From: Ilyomonas sp965199905 | GTDB taxonomy: Bacteria; Bacteroidota; Bacteroidia; Chitinophagales; Chitinophagaceae | DNA: 64,000 nucleotides | Assembly: GCA_965199905.1 (NCBI GenBank) | Contig: OZ241366.1 | Span: 1,860,001 to 1,924,000 of the forward strand | Reading direction: 5' to 3' | Notes under the pieces: model-generated | Database searches by the model: none | What the model saw: only the letters and a program-made list of their open reading frames with translations | Told to the model about the DNA's origin: nothing | Shown here: positions 41,200-50,749 of the stretch, in pieces | How positions within the stretch are numbered: the stretch's first letter is position 1 | How the letters are laid out: every line of letters starts with the position of its first letter | Translations under genes and position numbers: made by a program

Positions 41200-43134
41200 T
41201 TACCATCCTATCCCATAATCTTCTCCGTTATTACTGCTGCCTCCCCATAAAGTACCATGTTTTGTATCAAAGTAAATGGCATTAATAGGACCGCTGGTGC
41301 GCCTGCCAAAGCTTAATTTATAACCCATTTTCTCTAATGTCGTTTTAGTAGCGTCCGGCGTATTGATGTCAACCAAAATACTTCCGGGATGTGGTATCCT
41401 ATCCTTTATTTGCGTACCACCAAGCGATAACCACAATTGATTGCTATTGATATTCGCCGCTTCTGTAGCTTCCTGTACAGTCATATTGAACTCAACCATG
41501 TTTAGGAAGAACTGCAACAAGTTCTGATCCTGCGTATCACCACCTTGTACAGCAAAAGCCAAATAAGGCTTGCCATCTTTCATAGCGAGAGACGGTGTGA
41601 GAGTCACGCGGGGGCGCTTGCCCGGCTCTACTATGTTGAATGGATCAACGATAGAATCAAGCACAAAGCTCTGCATACGCTGACTCATGCCAACACCTGT
41701 ATGACCTGCAATACAGGCAGGCGTCCATCCGCCGCTGGGCGTAATGGACACCACCCAACCACTGCTGTCTGCCGCTTCAATACTTGTGGTGCCGCGCCAG
41801 AGACGGTCATTGTATAAGCTATCAGTTAAAGATGTATTGATGGCATATAAATCTTCATTAACATTAGTAAGTAAAGAAGTTTTCTGATCATGTTTTGGTA
41901 AAAACTGATCTTTCTTTTGTGCAGCCGTATCTGTTATCTTTTTCCGGTTTTCCAATAGTGATACATAAGGATTGTTCTTTCCTTCATACGTATATGGGTT
42001 GCCGGGATAAATGTCTGTATTGTTTTTACTGGTATCAATCAACCGCGCTCTTTCTTTTGCATAGTTTTTACTAAGCAAGCCGTCAACAGGCGGTTTGGTA
42101 AAAAGAGGATCGCCATAATAAAAATCCCTGTCAGCAAAGGCAAGGCTCATGCTTTGATAAACAGTGTTGATGTATTGCGGCGAGTTATAGCCCATCTTTT
42201 TCAGGTTAAAATTTTCGAGGATATTGAGGCTCTGCAGCATGGCAGGTCCCTGCGTCCAGGTTTGCAGTTTATATACGTCTGTGCCTTTATAGTTTACGTG
42301 CAGAGGTTCTTCTTCAACCGGTTTCCATTTTGCCAGGTCATCTTTGGTAATCAAACCACCTTGCTCTTTACAGCCGCGCACAAATTCACCAGCAATATCA
42401 CCTTTATAAAAACGGTCGCAGGCCGCCATGATGGCTTGTTTACGCGTTTTACCTTTTTTCAATGCATCCTGCTCTGCTTGTATCAGTTTAGTAAGTGTAC
42501 TTAGTAAATCTTTTTGTACAAATAATTCACCTGCTTCCGGCGCTTCCCGCTTTTCGCCGGCGTGAGGCAAGAAAACGGCTTTGCTATAGGGCCAGCTTTT
42601 TATCATCCCTTTATTACGCTCAAAGCTGTTAGCCGTTTCAGCTTCTATAGGATAACCGGCTGCCATTTCCATGGCGGGTTGCAATACTTGCTTTAAACTA
42701 AGGGTTCCATAGTTGGCAAGCATAAGGCATAAACCGCCAACCGTACCCGGCGTTACGGCTGCCAGCGGGCCATATTCGGGTGGAAAACTGTAGCCTTTGC
42801 TTTTGAAAAAATCAACCGTTGCACCCGTGGGCGCCACACCCAATGCATTAATGGCAATCACTTGTTTGGTTTTCGGATTATAGATCAGTGCCTGCGTTTC
42901 GCCGCCCCAGCTCAGCACATCCCACATAGTGCAAACAGCAGCCAGCATACCACAGGCGGCATCCACGGCATTGCCGCCACGCTCAAAAATTTTTGCGCCC
43001 GCCGTAGCTGCAAGCGGCTTACCGGTGATTGCCATCCAGTGCCTTCCATGAAGTGGCGGTTTTTGGGTTTTTTGTGAAAAAACAGAAAGAGAATACACGA
43101 ATAACGACAGAAAAAATAAAGATGTTTTTTTCAT
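41200..43134 (-). CDS. Gamma-glutamyltranspeptidase family protein
   Basis: A 644-residue exported protein (signal peptide KKTSLFFLSLFVYSLSVFSQ) of the gamma-glutamyltransferase N-terminal nucleophile family. The large-subunit region has AATAGAKIFERGGNAVDAACGMLAAVCTM. The predicted self-cleavage Thr is in WRGTTSIEAADSSGWVVSITPSGG, where the free Thr becomes the nucleophile. Members hydrolyse or transfer the gamma-glutamyl group of glutathione and similar amides in the periplasm. Similar proteins include cephalosporin acylases, so the substrate is not certain. Length is slightly above the usual 580. It is a single gene. Confidence 0.9.
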   Translation of the reverse strand: MKKTSLFFLSLFVYSLSVFSQKTQKPPLHGRHWMAITGKPLAATAGAKIFERGGNAVDAACGMLAAVCTMWDVLSWGGETQALIYNPKTKQVIAINALGVAPTGATVDFFKSKGYSFPPEYGPLAAVTPGTVGGLCLMLANYGTLSLKQVLQPAMEMAAGYPIEAETANSFERNKGMIKSWPYSKAVFLPHAGEKREAPEAGELFVQKDLLSTLTKLIQAEQDALKKGKTRKQAIMAACDRFYKGDIAGEFVRGCKEQGGLITKDDLAKWKPVEEEPLHVNYKGTDVYKLQTWTQGPAMLQSLNILENFNLKKMGYNSPQYINTVYQSMSLAFADRDFYYGDPLFTKPPVDGLLSKNYAKERARLIDTSKNNTDIYPGNPYTYEGKNNPYVSLLENRKKITDTAAQKKDQFLPKHDQKTSLLTNVNEDLYAINTSLTDSLYNDRLWRGTTSIEAADSSGWVVSITPSGGWTPACIAGHTGVGMSQRMQSFVLDSIVDPFNIVEPGKRPRVTLTPSLAMKDGKPYLAFAVQGGDTQDQNLLQFFLNMVEFNMTVQEATEAANINSNQLWLSLGGTQIKDRIPHPGSILVDINTPDATKTTLEKMGYKLSFGRRTSGPINAIYFDTKHGTLWGGSSNNGEDYGIGW

Positions 43135-43164
43135 AGTATGTTGCTTGCAAAGTGAAGAAGCGTT

Positions 43165-44000
43165 TTATTTAGCGCAGGCGCCAATCATGTCTTTCTTTAC
43201 CGGGCATTCATTAAAATCAACCCCGTTATCGGTAATGCCAAACAATTGCCTGATGTTAATACCAGCCAGGCTTTCGCGTGATGTTGTTGTTAACTGGTAG
43301 CCGGTATATAAAGATAAGCGGGAGCTTTTAAAAGGAGGCGTTTTACCTCCGTTTTAAAAAACGGGTTCTATATTTCCCCCCACTACGGTGCTGTTTAGTT
43401 GCTTTTTATTTTGTAGCTGCAACCAATCAGTAAAACGCGTAGTGCTGTCAATTTTAAAACCATGTTCTATACTCCGCCAATCATTACTTCGAAATACATC
43501 TTTCGTAATCTCCTCTTAGTAAGTCTACTTTAGCAACAAAGATGTGATTGCAAAAATGAATTCCGCTGTGCTTACTTTCAGGTGAATAAGCAACTGCATT
43601 CCCTGTTTCATTGTAAAGTGTGTTGCTGTAAAACAAAAGATTTTTGAGTTGTAATGAATCGTACGAACGGTTCCAAACATAAGCGGCAGAATGCGCAGCC
43701 GACACACTGCCATCGTTCCCGCTGATGCACCATCGTACTGAAAAATACCAAACGCGCTTCCCTGGTTTTCGTACGATAAACAATATTGGATGATGGAATT
43801 GGTAGTGCCGCCATCAAAGTCGTATCCACCGCCATCTTCCCCGCCTTGCGAGGTTTTGTTTTGAAATGAAAGACAATGCTGAATCATAACGCTGTTGGCC
43901 TCGTAACACCAAATGCCAACAGTACCATTTCCTTTGCGTGGCATATCCTAACCGTTGTTATAGGCAAGTGGCGTTGATAAAGCCGATTGCGAAGTAGTCA
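43165..44000 (-). pseudogene. Parallel beta-helix protein, broken by stops and frameshifts
   Basis: On the minus strand the pieces NNG-stop-DMPRKGNGTVGIWCYEANSVMIQHC, then YDFDGGTTNSIIQYCLSYENQGSAFGIFQYDG, YSNTLYNETGNAVAYSPES, and NGGKTPPFKSSRLSLYTG up to GVDFNECPVKKDMIGACAK-stop can be joined across at least two frames. The pattern of short repeats with GI/GIF and Asn ladders is that of right-handed parallel beta-helix proteins (polysaccharide-lyase-like), usually exported. At least one nonsense codon (TAG near 43947) and two frame changes are present. The N-terminal half is missing. It abuts the IS3 remnant. Confidence 0.75.
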
Positions 44001-44034
44001 TTTAAGATGCTCTAATAAATACGGACAGAGGAGT

Positions 44035-44720
44035 TGCTTACATTAGCAACAGAAAATGCAAGAGAAAACCACGGGTATAAAGCCCCGCAGCTTCATTTCA
44101 AAAACTACTGACAGCCGTTATCCTGATCCGATTAGCCCCAACCTGCTGTTGGAGCGCTCTTTACCAATAAGACCTGATGAAGTGTGGGTAGCTGATATCA
44201 CCTACATTCCGCTATCAGCAGGCACCTATGGTTACCTGGCAGTATGGATGGACCTTTACGTCAGAAAGATAGTCGGCTGGCACCTTGATGATAATATGAA
44301 AGAAGCACTCATTGTGACAGCATTCAAAAAAGCACTGATGAACCGCACTATTACAGCAGCACTGATCGTTCATTCCGATCGTGGTGGTCAATATGCAGGT
44401 AAGGAGTTCAGAAAACGCCTGCATTAAAAACCGCAGGTGCTGCAAAGCATGAGCCGGGCTGATAACCCGTATGAACGCGAAGCCTCAATGAGACCAATAA
44501 AAAATAATTAATAACGAATTACAATGCATTTATAGAATCCTGTTTCAGCCGCTTTAAAGCAGAACTGATGCAGGATGGCGCTTTTGATAACCTCCAGGAT
44601 GCACAAACGGAAATTTTTAAGTATATAGAAATGTAGTACAACACTAAAAGAAGGCATTCGTCCCTGAATTATCAATGTCCCGATGATTTTGAAAAGAACT
44701 ATTGTTTTTACAAAACCTGA
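44035..44720 (+). pseudogene. IS3-family transposase (OrfB) remnant
   Basis: The first open part (44056-44427) contains TDSRYPDPISPNLLLE, VWVADITYIPL, and VHSDRGGQYAGKEFR, the D and D parts of the rve/DDE integrase core. Stops and frame changes follow, and the C-terminal part appears later in another frame: FIESCFSRFKAELMQDGAFDN, then YIEMYYNTKRRHSSLNYQ, ending at TGA 44718. The start of OrfB and all of OrfA are missing. A sequence CTGTCCGAACCTGTTTAG shortly after may be the remaining right end. It is a decayed fragment. Confidence 0.85.
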
Positions 44721-45121
44721 GTAACTACACTGTCCGAACCTGTTTAGAGAAATAAATGTTAACGGAGATAACAGTCTAAAAAGCATTTGTTTACAAATGC
44801 TTTTATTGAGGGGTGAAATACCTTAGATGGTTCTTTACTTTATCTAATCTGCTGAATTTCATTATCTTTTCTTGTTAACAATTGATTTGCTAAACAGCTT
44901 CTCCGTCAAAAACGATACACCTCAATTTGCATTGCAAAAAGAAAAGAGAAAACAGCGGAAAGCGGTTTCTGATTTTTATAAAATAGCTTAAGCTGATAAA
45001 ATTATATCATTTTTGTTACTCAACAAGTATCTCATGACAAGCAATACGCCGCAGCGGCTTTTTTCTGTCATCCGTCAACTACCAACCACCAATTTCTACA
45101 CGACATGACCAGTTAAGACTC
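44721..45121. other. AT-rich intergenic region with a hairpin
   Basis: About 400 bases between the IS3 remnant and the haloperoxidase cassette. At 44779-44804 AAAAGCATTTGT and ACAAATGCTTTT form a perfect 12-bp hairpin followed by T on the plus strand, like a terminator. A smaller GC hairpin (GCCGCAGCGGC then TTTTTT) lies near 45050 just past the end of the cassette, but its T run is on the plus strand, not the strand of the cassette. No gene was found. Confidence 0.5.
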
Positions 45122-46681
45122 TTATTCTGCACCATCATTCATTGCTCTTTGCACGGCATAATTCCCAACATTTTTGCCTGCATCCAATCCAGCCTGGCAA
45201 TCGCTGCGGAAATGAATACCGCCATACATGCGTGAGTTAGAAGCTTCCTGTGCCATAGCTGCATAAGCATCAGCACGGCTTGGAATAATGTGACTCAATA
45301 TCTCTGAAGCAGCCCCACTAAACGTAGAATGGCCAGAGATATATGATGGAAAATTTGGAACGCCGGTCAGCGTTTTTATATCCGGGTTCATCTGGCATGG
45401 GCGGGGATTGTAGTATTTGAACTTTGTTTTCCAGCATACAATACCTGCATCCATCAGGCTCATGTTCAGCAGCGCCATATTGCGCGCCCAGCGCACTTCG
45501 CTCCAGTCTTGCTTAATAAAGTCTTCCGCTGCAATGGCATTCCAATGGCCGGGCGGCGTATATGTGCCCACACCGTCTGCCCAAAACTGCACAATGCGAA
45601 TATTATCACGAGAAGGATTTTGTACAAAGTTGTAAACTTCCCGGGTTTCTTCTTTCATCTGCTCGCTGCTTGTAGAAGGCGGCGCACCGGGAATAAGCGA
45701 TACAGTTGTAGCCGAATCGAACAGGAAAGCTTTTACATCACCAAACAAGGGAAGCATCGGCGGGCGCTTAGGTGCGTCTAAGCTTATCCAGGCTTCTTCA
45801 CCCTGGGCTTCGGTAGTGCTTATTAGGTTGTCCCAATCAGTCTGCGTGCCTACTGCTTTGCCGGCATTGTCGGTTCTGCCGCGCGCTGAGAAAGCTTGTG
45901 CCACCGCTCTGCCTAACGCTTCACCAGCCACTAAATCGCTGCGAACATTGGCGCCAGCCATCAATCTTGCCTGTTCGGCTTCCTTAGCTTTTTGTTCTAT
46001 GTAAGCGATTTCCGTCGGGAAAAATAGTTTCATCATTTCCGCCGTAACGCCTGCTACCACTGCATCTTCGGATGGATAAGAAGGCAGATCGCTGCCCGGA
46101 ATCATTTTATGTACGTTGATGGTAGAATCTGTTTTGTAAGGCGCCGCACGTTTGTACAGCATCTTATAGTACCACGCACTTACCAAAGCATCGTATTGCG
46201 CCGCACTGATGTAAGCATACGCACGTGCCGCATAAGGTGGATTTGAAAACGGGAACATCGGGTAATTGAACGGGTTGGCTGCATTCGGTATTGGGTACGT
46301 ACCGTCCTCATTTTGATAAGGCGGCAGGTTATGTTTTGCCACCAACTCGCGCAGTATTTCATTCCAGCGAAACACAGCACCGGCGCTCCAGTATTTTACA
46401 ATATTTCTTTGTTCGGAAGTCAGGTTTTGCTGCAGGCCTTTTACTTCGTTCAGTTCGCCAATATAACCGGGCGCATTGGTAGCCGCAGGAGCCGCCACCG
46501 CGAAAGTGTCCGGGCGCCTGAGCAATACCATTTTCCAGGTGCCTGCAGCCGTATCATTATTAACTGGTGTTAGAGCCGCTAAATCATCCGTTCTTCCTGT
46601 TACTTCTTTCGAACAGGAAATAACGACAACGACAGATATGATGACGATTGCCGTCAGTGAAAGCGGGATGTACTTCTTCAT
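45122..46681 (-). CDS. Vanadium-dependent haloperoxidase/PAP2-like lipoprotein (canonical motif)
   Basis: A 519-residue protein with a lipoprotein signal (VVVVISCSKEV, lipid Cys about residue 23). The phosphatase/haloperoxidase motif is complete: KFKYYNPRP (K-x6-RP), PSYISGHS, and SRMYGGIHFRSD (SR-x5-H-x3-D), all near the C-terminus. Related enzymes either use vanadate to oxidise halides with H2O2 or dephosphorylate lipids such as undecaprenyl diphosphate; sequence alone does not settle it, but the length and the YISGHS form favour the haloperoxidase-like group. It is the last gene of the four-gene cassette, with a 24-base gap to the upstream barrel gene. Confidence 0.85.
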   Translation of the reverse strand: MKKYIPLSLTAIVIISVVVVISCSKEVTGRTDDLAALTPVNNDTAAGTWKMVLLRRPDTFAVAAPAATNAPGYIGELNEVKGLQQNLTSEQRNIVKYWSAGAVFRWNEILRELVAKHNLPPYQNEDGTYPIPNAANPFNYPMFPFSNPPYAARAYAYISAAQYDALVSAWYYKMLYKRAAPYKTDSTINVHKMIPGSDLPSYPSEDAVVAGVTAEMMKLFFPTEIAYIEQKAKEAEQARLMAGANVRSDLVAGEALGRAVAQAFSARGRTDNAGKAVGTQTDWDNLISTTEAQGEEAWISLDAPKRPPMLPLFGDVKAFLFDSATTVSLIPGAPPSTSSEQMKEETREVYNFVQNPSRDNIRIVQFWADGVGTYTPPGHWNAIAAEDFIKQDWSEVRWARNMALLNMSLMDAGIVCWKTKFKYYNPRPCQMNPDIKTLTGVPNFPSYISGHSTFSGAASEILSHIIPSRADAYAAMAQEASNSRMYGGIHFRSDCQAGLDAGKNVGNYAVQRAMNDGAE

Positions 46682-46705
46682 AGTCAGATTGTTAGTGGTG
46701 ATTGA

Positions 46706-47644
46706 TTAATTGCGCGTAGCAGGGGTAGTGGTTTGCTTTCCGAATGTAAACAGGTAGTAAACGCCGGCTCCGAAGGTTGTTGCCTGTCCAACGTTCCTGC
46801 CTCTCGCCACGTAACTGCCGTCAGCCGTTATTTCAACGTGAGTGTAAAATGGCAACGTATATTTTACATGCGCGCCCACAGCAGTCATGTTCATGGTATT
46901 GCTGGCAAACGGCATATCGTTCCTGCGAATATCAAAGCCGGCTTTCTGCGTTACCGTATTGCTTACCATCGCTTCGGCTATCAAATATTTGCTGCGCAAA
47001 CCCGCACTGAACATAGCGTTGAACGCATCAGGCATGTCTACTTTATTTGAATAAATCATATGGTCGGTGTAATAAGCCGTGCGGTCAATTTTTGTATTGC
47101 TGCGCAACATATAAGCAGCCGATGCGGTGGCGAAAAATTTACCGTTTTGATAATCAGCTAAAGCTCTTCCTGTCAATGAAGAAGAATGGAAGCCAATAGC
47201 CAGCGGCAGAAAATCAACCACATAATTACTAAGCGGCGCACTGCCACCTACCACACCAAAAAGGGAAATTTTTGACTTACCCTGTTTGATAGATAAAGCT
47301 TTGTATTTAAGCGCCAGGCTGCCATCCTGTAAACCGCCCATTTTATGTAAAGTACCGCCCGATACATGGTTCCATATATACGGTAACCCCATCATTATAT
47401 TAAGCCTGTCGCTGATGCCATAATTACTCATAACCATTGCCATCTGCGAAGTGAAGGTGCCGATATTTTCATTGTCTCTTTTTAATGTGCCTTCCCAATA
47501 GTTTTTCCATTGCGTATGCTCGTATAAAATACCGTTACACCATTGCTTTTTGTTCATCATGATGGCATCATGATCGGTTTGCGCAACTGTTGCTTTGGTA
47601 AGCAGTAACGTTAATGTTAACAAAACAAAAATTCGAAATTTCAT
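46706..47644 (-). CDS. Outer-membrane beta-barrel protein, 312 aa
   Basis: The ATG at 47644 gives a clean signal peptide (KFRIFVLLTLTLLLTKATVAQ); an ATG six codons earlier is possible. The mature part begins TDHDAIMMNKKQWCNGILYEH and alternates short polar turns with amphipathic strands (DRLNIMMGLPYIWNHVSGG, KISLFGVVGGSAPLSNYV, FFATASAAYMLRS), ending in VYYLFTFG, near a typical C-terminal barrel strand. I know no named family. It sits between the second barrel gene and the canonical haloperoxidase-like gene in one operon. Confidence 0.75.
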   Translation of the reverse strand: MKFRIFVLLTLTLLLTKATVAQTDHDAIMMNKKQWCNGILYEHTQWKNYWEGTLKRDNENIGTFTSQMAMVMSNYGISDRLNIMMGLPYIWNHVSGGTLHKMGGLQDGSLALKYKALSIKQGKSKISLFGVVGGSAPLSNYVVDFLPLAIGFHSSSLTGRALADYQNGKFFATASAAYMLRSNTKIDRTAYYTDHMIYSNKVDMPDAFNAMFSAGLRSKYLIAEAMVSNTVTQKAGFDIRRNDMPFASNTMNMTAVGAHVKYTLPFYTHVEITADGSYVARGRNVGQATTFGAGVYYLFTFGKQTTTPATRN

Positions 47645-47712
47645 AAGCTTAATTGATTTCATTTGTATTGGTTAACTCTTATCCCAGTTTTTAAAAACAA
47701 TAAAGAATAGTT

Positions 47713-48843
47713 TCAGAACTTAAAAGCAACACCTGCACTAACAGCGTAGTTTGCAAAAGCAGCATCGCCCTGCACATGTTTGCCTTGCAGAACAGAATTT
47801 TCTTTATCGGTAACACTCTGTGTTCTGTTGCGCACAAAGGCAACGGGAACGCTGGCAAAAGCGCTGAATTTTTTGATAGAATAAGTAATGTTTGGCTCAA
47901 CACTCCACACATATCCCGGACGGCGAAAATTACCGCTGCCACCAATCAGATCATGCACCGGCACACATTCTAAACGAGCGCCGCCAGACATAGATAAACC
48001 ACGCAACGCTTTACCTGTAAAAGCATAACTGGCACCACCGCGCAGCATGTACTGATCCGGAACGCTCATAATGGCTTCATTCGCGAGTGTAGGCACGAGC
48101 GTTTCGCGGTAAGTGCGCGTACCGTTTTGTTCGCGCGGATTGCTTAGGTAGTAGAAGTTTGCATACACACCTACATTGCGTATAAAGTTGTAAAACATAT
48201 TTGTTTCTAATGTAAACCCTGTACCGCCATCGCCAAGCTGTATGCTTTGATCAACGGGACGCAATTCTTTTGAGCCATTGGGTCCCACATTGTACCAATA
48301 ATCTTCATAATTATAATCGCCGGTAGGCAACTTAATTCCCAAACCAACCTGTATGTTCGCCTTCCTGTGTTTGAGAGGATCTAACAACCAGTAATAGGCA
48401 GCTAAGCGGGCATCACCAATACCAAAGGAATGCATGGTATGACGCTCATTGAAATTGTTGACGCCATTAATCAATCCATGCTCATATAAAGAAGAACGGG
48501 AATTGGAAATAATAGGCAGATCAACCATCCAGGACCAACGATCATTTAGGATGCGTGTAAGATTGATATCCATGCTCCCGGTATGATTAATCACGTTTGA
48601 ATGTTGCTCCAGGCGCGCTTTGTTTTCTTCGGTTCCTGAAAAATGGCGAAACGATTTGAAGTAGCGAAAGTTGGTAGCCAGCACCCATTGTTTTGCATGC
48701 TGAGCACTATGGCTGCTATCAGGATGCGACATCATGCATACATTGCCGGTACTGCGAATGGCAACGCAGCCCTGCGCTGCCGCTCTGTTTGAATAGCTTA
48801 TGAACAGTGTAACAATCGACAAAAGGCTAATAATCGTTCTCAT
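47713..48843 (-). CDS. Outer-membrane beta-barrel protein, 376 aa
   Basis: It starts with a signal peptide (RTIISLLSIVTLFISYSNRAAAQ) and continues GCVAIRSTGNVCMMSH, a short Cys/His-rich segment, before the barrel strands (MDINLTRILNDRWSWMVDLPII, ANIQVGLGIKLPTGDYNYED, FTLETNMFYNFIRNVGVYAN). It ends in SAGVAFKF, a terminal Phe typical of outer-membrane barrels. It resembles the transporter-like porins of the MetA/phenol-degradation type in pattern, which is a loose match. It lies 39 bases downstream of the first haloperoxidase-like gene and 68 bases before the next barrel gene. Confidence 0.75.
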   Translation of the reverse strand: MRTIISLLSIVTLFISYSNRAAAQGCVAIRSTGNVCMMSHPDSSHSAQHAKQWVLATNFRYFKSFRHFSGTEENKARLEQHSNVINHTGSMDINLTRILNDRWSWMVDLPIISNSRSSLYEHGLINGVNNFNERHTMHSFGIGDARLAAYYWLLDPLKHRKANIQVGLGIKLPTGDYNYEDYWYNVGPNGSKELRPVDQSIQLGDGGTGFTLETNMFYNFIRNVGVYANFYYLSNPREQNGTRTYRETLVPTLANEAIMSVPDQYMLRGGASYAFTGKALRGLSMSGGARLECVPVHDLIGGSGNFRRPGYVWSVEPNITYSIKKFSAFASVPVAFVRNRTQSVTDKENSVLQGKHVQGDAAFANYAVSAGVAFKF

Positions 48844-48882
48844 AAAGTAGTAATGATTTGGTGAAGCTTTCGCTTCTGTTAG

Positions 48883-50253
48883 TTAGTAATATTTTGTTGT
48901 GTCAACGGCAGGCTCCAGTTCTTTTTCGCCCTTTTTCATATGCAGCGTGTTAGCTACATAATCGCCAAGTTTACGGCCATATTTGGTAGCTGTAATACAG
49001 GAACTGTGATAATGAATACCGCCATAAAAGCGCGCCCAGTTATTCTCTATCGCCGCTGCGCGAAACGAAGGAAACGAGCGGCTGTCGATACCGAACTCAA
49101 GCTCTGTAGTGTCTGTGTATTTAAAATCATCTCCGTACACGCTTGTCAGTGCTTCTGCCGCGGCGGAAGAAATGGTAGAATGTCCGCAGGTATATTCCGG
49201 GAAAGCGGGTGTTTGTAATAGCGGGCGCCAGTTAGGATCGAAGTATTTATTGATGACGCTTTCTGGGCGAATGGTATTATAAGTGTACTTAGCATCCCAG
49301 CACTCGATAAACGCTTCAAACATGGCAATGGATGTTTTGGTATATGCATACACGGTTTCATCAAAATCAGCGTTTGCTTTTTCAGAAGCAATGCCTACAA
49401 TGCTCATCCAATGCCCGGTGGGCGAAAACTTCTTGGTACCAAACATCACATGACCATTCACGTTTAATTTGAACGGATTATCGTCCCAGAAGTTGGCAAT
49501 CTGTTCCTGTTCCGGTGTCAGGCTATCAATTGCGTTCTTTATCAGCATCACCTGCTTATAGTAATCGCTGTTTTTATCTTTTACATTAAATGCTATGGGT
49601 GGCGGAACCAGAAACTGGCCTGCGCTATCCATCAGCATTGGCCTTATTTCTTTCCAGTGTGGCTCTACAGCTTGTGCATACATAGGTGGCGTGGGCACCC
49701 AGCGACCATCTTCTTCCGTAACGGTAAATTTGGAAGCGCTTCTTGTCTGCAAATAATTATCGTCTTTTGCCCACTGCAAAACAGCGCTGCCGATGGTATC
49801 GGCAAATGCTGCGCTGGCATCAAATACATCGGAAGGCATGTCGGCATCTTCGGCTTTTTGTTTTAAACCGGCTATGTAATCATCCATGCTGCCTTCGGGA
49901 AAGGTAACGGCATTGCCCACTTTGCAATAAGCCAGCAAGGCTGCAAACGGATAATCTATTTTATCCTTATCCGCAGGCTTTGGAATCTCCTTTAAACCAT
50001 GTAATTGCCCGGCGAGCGATGCGTAGTTTTTTGGCTCGCCGGCAACAATCACTTCGTACGCAGCAATGTTGGCATACGTGTAATTACGCGAGGCCACAAC
50101 CGGTGTAAAATTGTTACCCATCACAATGTTGTTGAGCTCATGAACGGTTTGCGAGTACAGCAGCGGATCGTGCATCAGCTTTTTATACTCACCACTATTC
50201 TTACAGGCAGAAAACAACAAAACAATTAAAAGAAAGAGAAGAGCATTTTTCAT
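48883..50253 (-). CDS. Vanadium-haloperoxidase/PAP2-like lipoprotein (divergent motif)
   Basis: The ATG at 50253 gives a lipoprotein signal (KNALLFLLIVLLFSACKNSG). The 456-residue product has the same fold as the canonical paralogue in this cassette: KYTYNTIRP, PEYTCGHST and ARFYGGIHYHSS. Compared with the consensus, the Ser before Gly-His is Cys, the Ser of SR is Ala, and the last Asp is Ser. The two His residues and the Lys/Arg that bind the oxyanion are kept. It may therefore bind vanadate or phosphate differently. It is the first gene of the operon, with no upstream gene close by. Confidence 0.82.
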   Translation of the reverse strand: MKNALLFLLIVLLFSACKNSGEYKKLMHDPLLYSQTVHELNNIVMGNNFTPVVASRNYTYANIAAYEVIVAGEPKNYASLAGQLHGLKEIPKPADKDKIDYPFAALLAYCKVGNAVTFPEGSMDDYIAGLKQKAEDADMPSDVFDASAAFADTIGSAVLQWAKDDNYLQTRSASKFTVTEEDGRWVPTPPMYAQAVEPHWKEIRPMLMDSAGQFLVPPPIAFNVKDKNSDYYKQVMLIKNAIDSLTPEQEQIANFWDDNPFKLNVNGHVMFGTKKFSPTGHWMSIVGIASEKANADFDETVYAYTKTSIAMFEAFIECWDAKYTYNTIRPESVINKYFDPNWRPLLQTPAFPEYTCGHSTISSAAAEALTSVYGDDFKYTDTTELEFGIDSRSFPSFRAAAIENNWARFYGGIHYHSSCITATKYGRKLGDYVANTLHMKKGEKELEPAVDTTKYY

Positions 50254-50749
50254 ATTAAAAAGACTTTTCAACGCGATTTAATAATTATGGCGTGTGAAAA
50301 TTTTGTAAAGAAAAACCAATCAGCCAAGAAGATACAGGCAGTTAACTGCATTATTACTATTAAGCTTTTGCCGCGGCTTCGTTAAGTACATTTTTATATG
50401 TATCATCCACCACGAACATCATTTGATACAGCTTTAACAATTGCAATTCAAAGTACGCACGAAGGGAAATCTGCTTGTCTAAAACTTCAGACCTGGAAAG
50501 GTCCTGATGCGATTTTACTGCAATAATTATGGCTGACGATTTTATTGCTGTTGTTCTATTTTCGGTTAAAGTAAGCAAGTGAGCACGGATAATCTGCTTG
50601 TTTAAACTCCAGGCTTTAAAAAGCCCTTATGCTTCGTTACTTACCTCTTCTGCCAATTGAATACAGCGTTGTTGATTTGATGAAAAGCGAAATTTTAATA
50701 ATGCAGTTACAAGTATGCCTGTATGCACATGCACTCGAAAAAGTGTTAC
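50254..50749. other. Region upstream of the haloperoxidase cassette, with a doubtful ORF
   Basis: On the minus strand a frame of about 85 codons (50360 to about 50615) runs without an ATG; it contains SHQDLSRSEVLDKQISLRAYFELQLLKLYQMMFVVDDTYKNVLNEAAAKA, which has protein-like helical composition. It might be a small gene with a TTG start at 50578 or the 3' end of a lost gene. The remaining bases show nothing, and no consensus promoter was found for the cassette. Confidence 0.35.

Noticed and set aside
43484..43783. Open frames on the minus strand considered as separate genes
   Set aside because: They are pieces of one broken beta-helix gene; the best-joined reading crosses frames.
45040..45070. 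GC hairpin GCCGCAGCGGC followed by T as the terminator of the haloperoxidase cassette
   Set aside because: The T run is on the plus strand only, opposite to the cassette, and the stem is only four pairs.
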